Below are positions 23,160 to 44,996 of a stretch of 64,000 bases of DNA, piece by piece. The notes below the pieces were generated by a model. The model was not told the origin of the DNA and made no database searches. It was given only the letters and a program-made list of their open reading frames with translations. The position numbers and the translations under genes are program-made. The stretch lies in NCBI RefSeq assembly GCF_014805685.1, contig NC_060886.1, positions 26,026,108 through 26,090,107 on the forward strand, written 5' to 3'. This stretch comes from Silurus meridionalis (lineage: Eukaryota; Chordata; Actinopteri; Siluriformes; Siluridae). Every line of letters starts with the position of its first letter. Position 1 is the stretch's first letter.

Positions 23160-23550
23160 TGTTGGTGACCCCTGTTTTAGACCAACAAATGCATCACTAA
23201 AAAATCATCTTTTTCACCGAAGGCCTTACATATTTTATCTAGACAATTCTAAATCGCACACTGCATTATTACAACAGCATGGCTTCATAGTAGAAGTGAC
23301 TTTTAACTGACCTGGCCTATCTGCAGTAAATACCTTTTAACAAATGGAAACATTTAGCAGATCATGAAACAAAAATATATGGCCTTGTCCCAACTTTTCT
23401 GAAACATGCTGCATGCATCACTAAAAAATTGCCTTATATTTTCCGATATTTTTCCTTAGTTTGAACATTGGATATGCATTTTGAACATTGCATTCTGTTT
23501 TTATTTATAGTTTACATTATTTCCACCTTTTTTTGGAATTGGGATTGTAA
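23160..23550 (+). mobile_element. Tc1/mariner relic
   Basis: Scattered matches to the same family as the relic at 3236: ATTACAACAGCATGGCTTCATAG, GCAGATCATGAAACAAAAATAT, GGCCTTGTCCCAACTTTTCTG, with a terminus-like CTTTTTTTGGAATTGGGATTG at the right. No reading frame survives. Confidence 0.6.
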
Positions 23551-24023
23551 AAGGAATGATTGTTATTGAAAGTAATTTGTCCCATCATCGATTTGCCTGC
23601 CGTGAAATGGGTTTAATGGTAAATACCATAGCTTTCCAAAGTGCTGGGTCTGTGACTGTTTCCCAATGTGAGCTGCCTGTGATGCCCTTTATCCAGTGAC
23701 AACCTTCATTTATCAGATTCATTAGGTGTTTTTTTAAGTGCTCATTAATTAGGATTAGAGAGAGATTTTGTCATATATAAATGATTTAGTTTTACTAAAC
23801 AGAGATCCGTTCCTCTCTTTCCAAACTTGATGATATCTGGCATTTTAGAAAAGCATTTGAGAGCACATACAAACACATACCCACAATAGTATTCATTAAG
23901 TTCTATACTTGTGTTAATATTTAGAAATGTCTTCATTTGGTTTGTTTCACTAATGTATATGTTTATTAATAAAATAGAGGCACACAAGTACGTTAGAGCT
24001 GACAGTCTAACACAGACACATTA

Positions 24024-24820
24024 AGTCAAGTCAAGTTTATTTCTATAGCGCTTTTCACAACATTGTCTCAAAGCAGCTTTACAGAATCTAACAGTGAAGG
24101 TGAATGATGTGTATTTATCCCTGATGAGCAGCCATGGTGACTGTAGCAAAGAAAAACTCCCTTAGATGTTCTGAGGAAGAAACCTTGAGAGGAACCAGAC
24201 TCAAAAGGGGAACTCATCCTCATTTGGGTGACATCAAGAGTGTGATTATAGTCTTTAAACAATACAGAACACTGGAGAGTGAGAACTAACATGAGCACTG
24301 GAATGTAAGATTATGAGTAATGTCGTTTCTACTGTCTTATACAGTTATTTTGTCGTTATAAAACTAGGAGCTACTGAGCGACTCATAAAATATCTCAACA
24401 TTTGAGATCATCACAGATCCAACACCAGCTTCTCCATGCAAGAGCCTTTAAACACTCCAGGAGGTCCAATGTCCAAACTCCACACATGAAGTGGAATCCA
24501 ATAGGCACTGGTACGTCTCTACATGCTTCAGGATGTTTGCATAGTTGGCATCTACTTCTTTAATGGTCCATAAGGTGGGACGTGACTGGGGCTGGAGCAA
24601 CCTTAGGATGCCTCGGGAAGAGTAGAGAAAGAGAAGCAGTGGAGAGAAGTTAGCATAGCTGCTGTTCATGATATTAACAAGTTGATAATGTGCATGAGAT
24701 CAGATGTGCTGGTGCACAAGGTTCTGATATGTGATGTGTGTTAAGTGTAGGCCTTGCTAAAAAGATATGTTTTTAATCTGCACTTAAACTGGGAGAATGT
24801 GTCTAAAACCCAAACACAAT
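24024..24820 (-). mobile_element. L2-type LINE, 3' portion
   Basis: Begins with the L2 3' end (AAGTTTATTTCTATAGCGCTTTTCACAAC, CAAAGCAGCTTTACAGAATC), continues through the non-coding tail and reaches the extreme C-terminus of the ORF near 24760. It is the same subfamily as 44997..46530, which shares long near-identical tracts, and about 200 bp here (24490-24660) are absent from that copy. It sits downstream of HTR2A. Confidence 0.85.
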
Positions 24821-25066
24821 AAAGTGAAATTATGAAGGCTGCTCTATAAAATCAGGTGTAAACCTACTTGTATATGTGCAACAGGTAGTACTATTGCTTC
24901 TTTTATCAGATCTCTATAGGTGAGTTTGACATTTTAATGATTTAACCTATCAATAAATAACAAAGCAATCACAAGTATAACTTTATGACATAATAACACA
25001 ATAACATGATCTTTAAGCAAGGAAGCAGTTTTAGGAGTCATATATGGAAAGTATTCTTTGGGACTC

Positions 25067-25072
25067 TTTATT
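25067..25072 (-). terminator. Candidate HTR2A polyadenylation signal
   Basis: Reverse-strand AATAAA about 610 bp past the HTR2A stop. Other choices further downstream are possible. Confidence 0.3.
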
Positions 25073-25685
25073 AAGAATAACATGGAAATCATTTTGTAAG
25101 TTTCTATGGTATGTTAGAAAAGAATATTATAATATACTGTGTATTTGTGGTACATTTACATACCTGTAAAACAAACCATAAGACAGGAGGTAAAATGCTT
25201 GTCAGAAACTGCATTTACTAAGCAGGCTGAGTTAGAGAGGATGTTTGACCAGACTGGAACCTTTTCTTTCTTTCTTTTTTTTTTTTTAATATAAAATAAT
25301 TATATCCAATCACTTCCACACTATTAAGTTCTTTCTATAGACGTGATCTTTTTGAAAGGACTTTTTCTAAGAACCTAAAATTTTTACACAGCATTTACGG
25401 TTCTGTGAACTTGAAATCAATTTGAAGTTTTTCCACAAGGCTGGTTTGTTCATACATCATTCTTTTCAAATATAATGACTCCACATAATTCTCCATGAAT
25501 ACATCTGTTTTTAGCTCTTTCGATGCAACAGAGCAGACCATATTGGGATTTCATCCTCAGACATAGACCAAGATGAATAGAAAACATTTTTCAGTTACCT
25601 GGCTTCCACATTTTTAGAAAGTTGACATTGCAAAAAACTCTAAAGCATCAGCATAACCACCAAACTTTCAGCTCATACACTATGT

Positions 25686-35008
<9,323 letters not shown>

Positions 35009-35516
35009 CTTCTATAAGTCAGGTTTAAAGTCAGCCCACTTAATTGTGCTTATAAAAGTGTAACCTTGCTGGAGAAATACTTCTAGAAATAACACAGCGT
35101 AGATTTAAGGTCTCTATGTGTCTTGCTCCAGAAGACCTCCCACAATGTCCTCCTTTTATGGATATTCTTTTAAATGGCTGAAAGCCTACATAAAAACTTT
35201 TTTCTCTAACAGGAGACAAACTCTCTCCCACTTTATTTTAGAAATTTTATGTCATAAGATCAGGACAAGAAATACAACATAATTGTGTTCAGTTCTCCAT
35301 AAGAATTTGATCAATGGACTTGATCCTGCCATGCTGAGGGTCAAAGAGATGGAGACACACAAACATAGCATTACATTGCATTACTGAGAGTGAATCCGAG
35401 ACTTGGAGCTCCTTAGGTGTTTGTCTGGTCTTCTGTGATCCTACAGTCTAAGATGAAAAGAAAAAAAAAAACATCAATAAATATAATTACAGAATATACA
35501 GTGCACACACATTTAG

Positions 35517-35521
<5 letters not shown>

Positions 35522-35581
<60 letters not shown>
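35522..35581. repeat. (CA)n microsatellite
   Basis: About 60 bp of pure CA, roughly 510 bp upstream of the HTR2A start codon. Confidence 0.97.
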
Positions 35582-35583
<2 letters not shown>

Positions 35584-35820
35584 CACACAATACTAATAAA
35601 AAAACAATGTGATAGAAAAAAACAGTCTCACCAACTTACTATAAAGGCTGTTTGTCTTTCGAGGTTGCTCTGTAACAAACTGCTACATTCATACACACTC
35701 TCAAGACAAATACTCAGAACGCGCTCCTCAAACACACCAGTGATCACACCAGCACTGATCTGTTTTTCACTCCTTTTCTTTGCTTGTACTCTCCCTTTCT
35801 CTCTCCCATCCCTCACTCTC

Positions 35821-35821
<1 letters not shown>

Positions 35822-35863
<42 letters not shown>
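35822..35863. repeat. (CT)n microsatellite
   Basis: About 40 bp CT repeat (GA on the HTR2A sense strand) in a longer pyrimidine-rich tract (35760-35900). Confidence 0.95.
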
Positions 35864-35865
<2 letters not shown>

Positions 35866-36100
35866 ACCCCTCACTCTCTCTTGCTCTTTTCCTATTTATT
35901 AGGTTTCTCCTCCTCCTGTAGGTGTTTTAACCATCTCATTGCCTCTCTGTATATCTTTCTATCTCTATATATTACCTTCCTTGTGAGACATAACATGAGA
36001 GAATGGGAAAGAGGGAAAGGTTGGGAGAAAGGGAATTTGATTGATATCTATTGAAGAAGATCTGGTAGAACAAAGATGTGTGCATCAAAACCTGTACCAC

Positions 36101-39100
36101 AGATAAATACTGCAAACAATGACTAAAAAATATCTTAATTTAAACAGACAAGTTTTCTAAACCACTACAAATCTACAGTATGAAAAATTCAGCTTTTTCT
36201 GTATAACAGAGTGCACTGCATTCCCCTACAATGCAACTGCATTTTCATTCACTCATTTAGCTGTACAACCTTTTAGAATACAGTACATTTACTTTTTACT
36301 ATTACATTACGTCAAATTAGCTGCTGACATTTAATTACAAGGAGACTTGCAGGGTGGTATAATAAGGTTAACTAGATTTCTCATTTTAGAGGCTCCTCTT
36401 CTGTGTGGTGTAAGATGTCATCTTTCTTAGTATTTAAACCTCACATAAATAAGTATTAAACCTAAAGGAATATGGCAAATATGCTAGAAGAAAATGCAGG
36501 AAAAAAAATAAAATGATATCAAAGTTATGTTCAATTTGGAGAACAAAAACACAACAATTGACTGCTGCTTGACTGTGTATAATCAGTAATCATGTATAAC
36601 TTCACATTAGTTACTGTATGTTCAAGAAATAAGAGCAGTACCTTACTGAATAATATAGATCACCTATCCACCTTATCAACTTCTCATCAAATAAAGTTCT
36701 TCATCCCAAAGTCCAATTTAGCAGTTATGAATGATCTACCATGCTTGCATATATTGCTGCTTGTTTAAATTACACACAGGGCTGAAAAAAGCACTGAGCA
36801 ATTATACTTTAATGAAATAATGAATGCATAGATGTTTTAAAATATTACTAAGTAAATATTATTAAATATAATAAATATATGAAATCATAGCAGATGGATT
36901 ACATTATTAGTGTTTCGTTTATACAGTGAATAAAATATAAAATAGTTTAGTCACTATTTTACCTAAAGCAATGCCTTTGTTTTTTAGATTTATTTTTGAC
37001 CAATGCAAAAGACATATTTTAGAATTCCACAAAATATGTGTAAATAAAGAAAATGACGGATTACATGCTAGTAACTTCCAGCATTATAAAATCGCTGTTT
37101 AGCTGCCTAGTACAATTCACCACCAGACCACAAGAGGGTGCTGTCTGAGAAATACAGGACCCTTTTTATGAACGTATGCATTTCCTCTCACTCATGAAAC
37201 CATTTGATTTGATTACTTTGCATAGGTCATTGATGATGCGAAGTTTTGGAAGGAAAGCTGCTTGCTTCAGATAATTACAGGGGTTTCGGCTTGATCACGT
37301 GTTTCATGTCAGAGTACATTTACACTGTTACAATTACATTTGTATTGTTATAAATCCCGACACCTGTCCTGATTGTTCCATGTTTACAATATACTATTCA
37401 GTTATGGAATACCCTCTTCACTTTAATAAGCTTTACATTAGTTCAATCATGTCCCCCTAATAACCAAAAGCAATCTTCAGTTAAAGCTAAAGTTTTATTA
37501 ATCTTAGTTATTTCCACAGCCCTTGCCATTAAAAACCCTCATATCTACCCATAATTCCATACTTTATTTAATTTACACAAAAAGAACAAGAGATATGAGA
37601 TGTTTGAAGAACTGGTTGATTAAGGGCTTTTTTAAGAGTGAAATGTCACACTGTCACACTACAGAGAAAGAGAAATAGATAAATCATATTCAATCATATA
37701 TTCTTTATTATCCATCACAGGTATGCTTTTCTCCTTTTTTATCCATTGGAAATGCTCCTGGATTTGGAAATGTTTGCAGGCAAAAAAAAAAAAAAAACAC
37801 AGCATGCATGATGGGTGACCTCTTAATTTACTTATTCTTTTTGGAAAAGGGGGTGTTTCCCCAAAACCTCTAGAAACATCTATTTCACGCAGTGATAATG
37901 AAATCCATGGAATTTAGTGAATGCCCATGAAACCGCATGGATGTTCACACACCTGTTTTTGTATAATTTAATAATTTAATGTTGTTTTAACTGAACCTTT
38001 GTCTAGAAATGTCAGAGAAATGTCTATTTCTCTAGAGTCTCGGGTCAAGAACCTCAAAGAGTTTTTTAACAGCCATCATCCATGTCAAATATAAACTGTT
38101 CTACAGGTTTAGAAACTGAATGATCTATTTTAAATAATCTGCAATAACACCCTGAATTCTTTATTTTTCTACTGCAAACAACTACCATCAAGCAAATAAT
38201 CTAAGTGCACTAAGAAGATTGTGCAACCTCCCAACTGATTAGACTCTACCATCTCTAGTTTATAACTGATGCTGTTTAAGAAAGAACATCATTCCTAAGG
38301 GGTTACAATCAACAACAACTATGACTATAGATTACTGCAATCCTGTAGTAGAAGAAACTGTTAACAACTATAGATATTGATCAAACCTGTAGGTGGTAAT
38401 GATAGACATGACTGCATTTAACATTTCTCAGAAGATTCTATTTAAACCAGGATATGATACTCTGTGTATCAAGGTGAAATATGGAAAAAGATGAAAATTC
38501 AACTCTTTGAGTGAGCATGTAGCCATGGCAACATCAAGGTATAACGAACAATCTGGATTACATGACTTGTTAAATTATTTTTATTTATTTATCTACAGTA
38601 TATATATATATATTTGCTTTGCATCAGTGGTCATTAGGGCTTCTGCTATCGATTAATCGAGTAATTGAATAAGAAGTACTTTTTCTTTATTAAAGAGCAA
38701 TGCTAAATAAGAGAGAGAAAATAAGACAGGTCTCTTAAAATGAACAAATAATTTGTTTGCTTTTTAGAAAAATTTACATTTTTACTGCTGAAATTGCAAA
38801 CAAGAATATCAGTGAAAACTAAACCCATTTATCGCATTTAGTTGCCATATTACATCAAAATACAAATACATTGTGTTCAAAAGTCTCTCCACAGTGGCCG
38901 TGTAAATTAGGTTATGGGAAAATATGGAGCAGATTTTTTTACATTCTATATTTTCTCTGAAATGTTTTCTCTACTTGTCTCTACTTGTCTAACTGTTTTC
39001 TCTACTATGTTTTCTCTACTTGTCTTTTGACATTTCCATAAGTTAAGAAATGTCTGAATAAAGTTGGTGATTATATCTGGGTGATTGCATTTATTGTCAA

Positions 39101-40065
39101 AAACATTTTGAACCTTGTTAATAAATCCAAAATCCAAAATAATATTCTGATCTGAAAGTTGGGATTATGTTTACAGTACAACATAATTCATATGTATACA
39201 GTTAAATTATGTTTTTTTTGTACACATATGAGATATTGAAGTAAATAAAAACATGACTGTTCAACAAATATATAGGCTGAGGCATAATATTTAAAAGATT
39301 TGTAAATTATGCTTCTGCCATAAAGAGGCAAAACACAAACACAGTGTTAAAACAATTAAAACAAACTGTTTTGTGTTTACAATTTTAAACATATTGACTC
39401 AGTCTGTTCCATTATGCCTGGATTTCTGCATTAGTCTTTATAATTTGCTTTATAAACCTCATTTACTTTAACAGTGTAAATTAATTACATTTTAAAATTA
39501 CATTGGCACAGACGCAAAGAAAGATGAGAATTACTACAAATTTCTACTACAAAAACTTCCTGTAACAGTGTAGGGTGACCCACCCAATGGCCCAACAATG
39601 GAATCCACTGACGTGGGTGAATTTATACTGCGGGTTAGTCTTTCTCACGCTGCTGTGAAACATTACTGAAATGGATTGCAATTTATTATGAAAATCAAAA
39701 TTTTAACCTCTAATCTAATGTTAATTTCTAATCAAGATTTAACTTAAATAAATCTAATTGAAACTGATCACCTTATTGGTTGTATTTCTTCTTTAATCGT
39801 AATAGATTGTTCTAAGCATTCTATCTTTAAATTATTCATTATAAACCTGGAGTCACTTAGAGGCTAACTATAACTGCTCACAGAGGCACATTTTCCAGTC
39901 CAAATCGTAGTCAGAGTATATAACCGTAAACTAATATTCTTTAAGTAGACCGCTCGATGCGTGCTCATGCATAAAGAATAGTTGATTTAGTCACTTTGTT
40001 ATGACTTGCTAAGTCACTGATAGTCAGAAATCCGAAGGTCCCAGACTCTATGCTCCATCCGAGTA
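36101..40065. other. Gene-free 4-kb stretch upstream of HTR2A
   Basis: Mostly unique-looking AT-rich sequence with short homopolymers and few transposon traces, in contrast with the rest of the window. A hAT-style GATTAATCGAGTAATTG occurs near 38653, and a small direct repeat of TTTTCTCTACTTGTCT lies at 38960-39025. No coding exon was recognised. Its low repeat content would be compatible with regulatory sequence, but I see no direct sign apart from the site at 37128. Confidence 0.4.
37128..37143 (+). promoter_or_regulatory. CTCF-like site
   Basis: CCACAAGAGGGTGCTG fits the CTCF core pattern (CCASYAGRKGGCRSY) with two deviations. It lies about 2.1 kb upstream of HTR2A. Single-site matches by eye are weak evidence. 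Confidence 0.3.
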
Positions 40066-40420
40066 TGTACTCAATCAATCAATCAATCAATCAAATTTTA
40101 TTTATAAAGCACCTTACAGCAGCCAAAAGGAGCACAAGGCGCTTTCCAGTAAAAACAACAAAAGACAACAAAATATAACAACACAATAAAATAGCAGTCG
40201 AATCAGAGGCTGCGATTTAAAAACACTCAGCACAGTGATGCTTCGTAGGTGTGCTGGAAGTGCGTTCCACAGCTTCAGTCCCTGGACGGCAAATGACCGG
40301 CCTCCAAACTTTTTATATTTGAACTTGGGAGTGACCAGAGAGGTATGTTTAGAAGAGCGGAGAGTTCTGGCTGGTTGGTACTGTCTTGGTCATAGATTTG
40401 CGGTAACACCAGACTACATA
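40066..40420 (-). mobile_element. LINE 3' fragment (L2/CR1 group)
   Basis: Starts with TCAA repeats and AAATTTTATTTATAAAGCACC on the plus strand, which is the 3' end of a minus-strand element. The minus-strand protein reads GGRSFAVQGLKLWNALPAHL and SVFKSQPLIRL, the C-terminus of an L2/CR1 polyprotein. It is a different subfamily from 24024 and 57003. Confidence 0.75.
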
Positions 40421-40899
40421 ATCTACTAGATATAAATGATTTCAGAAAATTTCAGTTAATCAAGAATTTTACATATTGCCAGGCAATACTCAATAAACAA
40501 ATTTCAAATCTAAAACAAATAATAGAAGAAAGTGAAAAGGTTACACAACATGATCAGCAAAAAAACAAATAGTTTAGCAATGCAGTTTACATAAGAATTG
40601 TTGAAGCGTTACCTGGCAAAAGAGACACACAAATGCTGTGTGGGAAATTTTGGCTACAGAATGCTTCCCTGAGTGTTTCGCCAAATGTCCTTAAATACTC
40701 AAACCACTATAAACACTCATAAATTCAAAGTAATAAAGGGTTTGCAAACCCTTTGTTGGGACAGGAGGTGACTTAGGAGTCTTCCCTTCGTTTGGAGGCC
40801 ACTCTGTGCAGCTGGGGACGGTTTCTCTTCAACGCCTTGGGTGGTTCAATGAAATGCCGGAGTAAGAACGGGAGGTTTGAGAATGGATTTGGACTGTAG

Positions 40900-41245
40900 T
40901 TAATGAAACAGTCTGCTACATTGACTCAGGACTACAGTTTGCTTCTGATCACCATCACTGTACCACGCAACATTGTATATCTGCTATAAATGGACATTCG
41001 GTGCAACCCAGATGAGGATGGTTTCCCTCTTGAGTCTGGTTCCTCTCAAGGTTTCTTCCTTATGCCATCTCGGGAAGTTTTTCCTTGCCACAGTCGCTAC
41101 CAACTTGTTAATCAGGGACAAACTTACACTTTTAAAGAACATGTTATTAATTTTTTATCACCACATTATTTGTGTAAAGCTGCTTTGAGACAATGTTCAT
41201 TGTTAAAAGCGCTATACAAATAAAACTGAATTGAATTGAATTGAA
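40900..41245 (+). mobile_element. L2-type LINE 3' tail, + strand
   Basis: Non-coding L2 tail: GGTTCCTCTCAAGGTTTCTTCC, TTTTTCCTTGCCACAGTCGC, TGTGTAAAGCTGCTTTGAGA, GCGCTATACAAATAAAACTG, ending in (ATTGA)n. Strongly 5'-truncated. Confidence 0.85.
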
Positions 41246-42416
41246 CTTAAAAACCAAATACCACCTCGGGTAAAAAACAACACCTCATCATCAGTAAGAC
41301 AGAATTCTCCCCAAGCCTGAGATCTTTATTTTTGGTCTGATCTGCTGATATGGGACTGAGATCATATTTCCATGAGACCTTTAAAATGATACTAAACATG
41401 TAAAGGTAAAATTCATACATTCCTAAAATTTAACAATTACAGAATGCAAGTATAGTATCTTGAATTCCGGGAACGGAGGGAAAGAGGGCGTTCAAGGATG
41501 GGTGAGAGGGCATCTGAATGAATCGCTTTCTTTCCTCAGATTAAAGAGATCCTTTCCTCAGATTAGAAAGTTTATTGTTTTGTTGCATGGTAGTTCTTGG
41601 GGTCTGACCTCATGAAGAGTTTTAATTATTATTTTGTGTTTTTTTAACTATTATTGTGTGTTTTTGCCTGATTAAATTTAAATGTAATAAACAAACTTAC
41701 AACACATAGTGACAAAACTTTCAATTAACTTGTCAAACCATAGATATGTAGGTAACTGTGGTTTGTCCAGATTTAGTAAGAACAATAGTTACATACATAA
41801 ATAACATCCAATATCAGTATTCCTTAATCATGTCAAGCCACCTTGACATGTAATAAGTATAGCTGCACCACTTACTCCAAGGGCGGTGTTAACTTTGAAT
41901 ATAATGGAAATTGACACACAAATTGTCAGAGGCACAGGCTTTCTGAAGGGGCACACCTTAAGTAACACCCATGGGCAGAAAATGATCTGGATACAGCTGA
42001 TATGGTGATCAATGTTAATGAAACAATTTCCATCCAAAGGTATAAAAGGCCTGCAATCTAAGGGTCCATGCATTCAGGTTCCAGTGTTTCTTAGGCTGAA
42101 AACATTACAAAACTAGTTTCAATTAGAAATAAGTAGAATTTTGGTCAATTGAAGAGAGTGCACATTTCTCCCAGTGGAAGGGGTGGTTCCCTACTCAAGA
42201 CTCAAACCCAGGCCCCAGCAGTGAGGGCAAATTAGCCACTTGACCATGAGGGAATGAAGTTATTGCAGAATGTAGCGAGAATAAATCATAAACTGGAAAC
42301 TAGACATGTAAATGCACATACACTGAACAAGACTTTGAGATTGGTCACAAAGACACAGAAAATTCAAAAACGAATAAAGAATGACTCAACAGGGAAGTAG
42401 TGAGTATTATAATGAA
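41246..42416. other. Non-coding stretch
   Basis: No recognised exon. A short plus-strand segment around 42170-42250 (CTCAAACCCAGGCCCCAGC) looks like a decayed tRNA-derived SINE in reverse, but too little remains to call. Confidence 0.3.
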
Positions 42417-42623
42417 TTACACCAATGACCATCCTTCTTGATGGAAAGAGGTTAAACAGTTTGTGACTGGGATGTGACGAGTCCTTGATGGTGTTGTGAG
42501 CTCTGCACAGACATCTCCTGTGGTGAAGGTGCACAATGGCAGGTAGTTGGTACCAATGATGCGTTGGGCGATTTTAATCACCCTTTGCAGGGCTTTACGT
42601 TCAAACACATTTAAATGTGTCAC
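42417..42623 (-). mobile_element. LINE C-terminal fragment (same group as 49449)
   Basis: The minus-strand frame reads FERKALQRVIKIAQRIIGTN and LFTSHQ-like degraded sequence, matching the C-terminal part of the LINE at 49449-50720 (GACGAGTTC, TGATGTGGGCGATT-type blocks on the plus strand). It is a short isolated piece without a tail. Confidence 0.65.
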
Positions 42624-42799
42624 ACACCAATACCTTTCTTTGCAAATGTGTTATTAGCCTTAATCAATATTTTACACAGATTTATATGTTATATACATAT
42701 AGGTTTGGGTTAAACTGAAGTTGAAATTAAGTAATTGACAATTGTTGATAAAATAGGAATTTTAATGTCCATGAACTTATTTGAAAATCAATACTGATG

Positions 42800-43937
42800 A
42801 CTGGATGTTCAACATGGCACCTCAGGGTAAAGACTCTCTGAGGATTTGAGAATTAGAATTGTTGATCTCTGCAAATATGTCCTAAGTTATAAGAAGATCA
42901 GTATCACCCTGAAACTGAGTTACATTACAGTGGCCAGGGTCATACAGACGTTTACCAAGACGGGTTCCACTCGGAACAGGCATTGCAAGGGTTCATCAAA
43001 GAAGTTGAGTCATCGTGCTGTGTGTCAGGTGCAGAAGCCTGAAGAAGTGCTGCCAGCATTGCTTTGAAGGTTGCAGAAACGGAAGGTCTGCTTGTCAGTA
43101 TTCAGACCATACGCCGCACACTGCAAAAAGTCGGTTTGCATGGTCGTCGTCTCAGAAGGAAGCCTCTTCTGAAGCTGGCTCACAATAAAGCCCGCAGTTT
43201 GCTGAAGACAACCTATACAGGAGCATTAATTACCGGAACCATGTCCTTTGGTCTGATGAGACTAAGATAAACTTGTTTGGCTCAGGTGGTGTTCAGCATG
43301 TGTGGCGACGCCCTGGTGAGGAGTACCAAAAAAATTGTGTCTTGCCTACAGTCAAGCATAGTGGTGGTAGCATTATGGTCTGGGGCTGCATGAGTGCTGC
43401 TGGTTCTAGGAAAATGCAGTTCAGTGAGGAGAAACATGGATTCCAACATGTACTGTCACATTCTGAAACAAAACATGATGCTTACTCTTCAGAAACGGCT
43501 GCATGGATTTTTCAACATGAAAATAACCCCAAACACTCTGTTAAGATGACTACTGCCTTGCTAGAGGCAAAGGTGATGGAGTGGCAATTGTGCCTCCAGA
43601 TCTGAACCCTATTGAGCACCTGTGGGACATCCTCAAGCCGAAGGTGTAGAAGCACCATGATGTTAGCATCAAGTAGCTCTGTAAATGTCAATATGGAGGA
43701 GTGGAAGGGGATCCCAGCAACAACCTGTGGCAATTAACCAGCTCTGGTTAATTCAATGCCCAGGAGGATTAGGGCAGTGCTACATAACAATGGTGCTCAC
43801 TCAAAATATTGACACTTTGGACACAGTGTTGACATTTGACAAGGTGCATATTTCTATAGTATTGTCCCTTAAGTGGATATACTAAAATGGTTGCTGAAAT
43901 GTGAAGGGTGTACTCACTTGTGCATGATACTGTGTAT
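42800..43937 (+). mobile_element. Decayed Tc1-like transposon with most of its transposase
   Basis: Reads on the plus strand from MAPQGKDSLRI (about 42811) through a helix-turn-helix region, then SIQTIRRTLQKVGLHGRRL, a DE-type catalytic neighbourhood (NCVLPTVKHSGGSIMVWGCM at about 43335-43395), and an altered FQHENNPKHSVK near 43510. At least three frame changes and several stops are present. The right end GTGTACTCACTTGTGCATGA then CTGTGTA looks like a terminus; no matching left terminus was seen. Confidence 0.85.
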
Positions 43938-44039
43938 ATTTACCATAGATGCAAAGGAATGCAAATGCAAGCTAACGAAAACATTAATTTAATGACATTT
44001 GGCTTGATCTATTATTCCTGTGATGGAAACAGGCAATTC

Positions 44040-44420
44040 CTTAAGCTGAAAAGAAAACACAGAGTATGATGCTACCACCACCATGCTTGATCACAGGAAT
44101 AGTGTTACCTGGGTGTTGGGCAGTATTTCTTTTGTGCCAAATACTACCAAAACATTTTGTTTAGGATTTAGACCACTCGACCACAATTAGAACAAAAATG
44201 TTCTAACGTTGCCTTTTTTATAACTGGCATCCCTTTAGCCACTTTATCATAGTGGCTGCATTTGTAAAGTGCAAATGATGTTATGAAATATTGTAAACCT
44301 TTTATTTTGTAACTGAACTGAAGTTTTGGACACGTCTTTGGCAAAAGCCTTTTTTGCCAGAGCAATCATGTTTACCTCAACTTGGTAGCATCTGGTTTGG
44401 CCCATAATGTATACTATGAG
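44040..44420 (-). mobile_element. Tc1 transposase fragment, reverse orientation
   Basis: GATGCTACCACCACCATGCTTG on the plus strand is the complement of the transposase block KHGGGSI, and flanking sequence resembles the same gene region of fish Tc1 families. Nothing else is intact. Confidence 0.5.
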
Positions 44421-44996
44421 GTATCTGCAAGAAACTGCTATGAAAATTACATTTTAATGGATACATTGATAGAAATTTAAACCCACCATAAAAGTGGATC
44501 ATGCTGCATTTCTAGAAGACAAACAGAATAAAAAGAGTAACTGTGATAACAGGCAGACATTCTTTTCTCAAAATACTATGTTAACCTTACATTGTGTTAC
44601 CAAAATTTCATTCCCCACAAATCTTTTCCATTCTTTACCAATCATTGCTAAATCAATCTCCATCTGGAGCAATGCTGCAAAAGAGGAAATATGTTGCTGT
44701 CTGTGCTAACAGCTTGCCATCTGGACATCTATGTCTTCCAATAAAACAGAGCTGTGATCTAATTACTAGGCTGTTCCACATAGGATGTGTATTATTATGC
44801 CACTTTGACAAGGCCAACAGGAGCAACGAGAGCTGTATTTGGCAGTTGCTTTCATGATGCTGGCCCTGACTTTTTCCCTTTCTTTGATACATATACTTGT
44901 TAAATACCAAAGTACATTTTATAAAACATTTTATTTTTCTCAGCAATAATCTTATATTCTAAACCCCCTGTGAATAATTGCAAGAACAACACACAA

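Larger units (their letters stand above)
35009..36100. other. Upstream flank of HTR2A
   Basis: Contains the likely 5' UTR and promoter of HTR2A, but no exon, TATA box or start site could be fixed. It includes a (CA)n array at 35522-35581 and a (CT)n array at 35822-35863. The sense strand just before the ATG reads TATAGAAG, so an acceptor at or close to the start codon is possible. Confidence 0.4.

Noticed and set aside
42161..42260. Reverse-strand tRNA or SINE
   Set aside because: Only a box-B-like stretch is recognisable; no body or ends.
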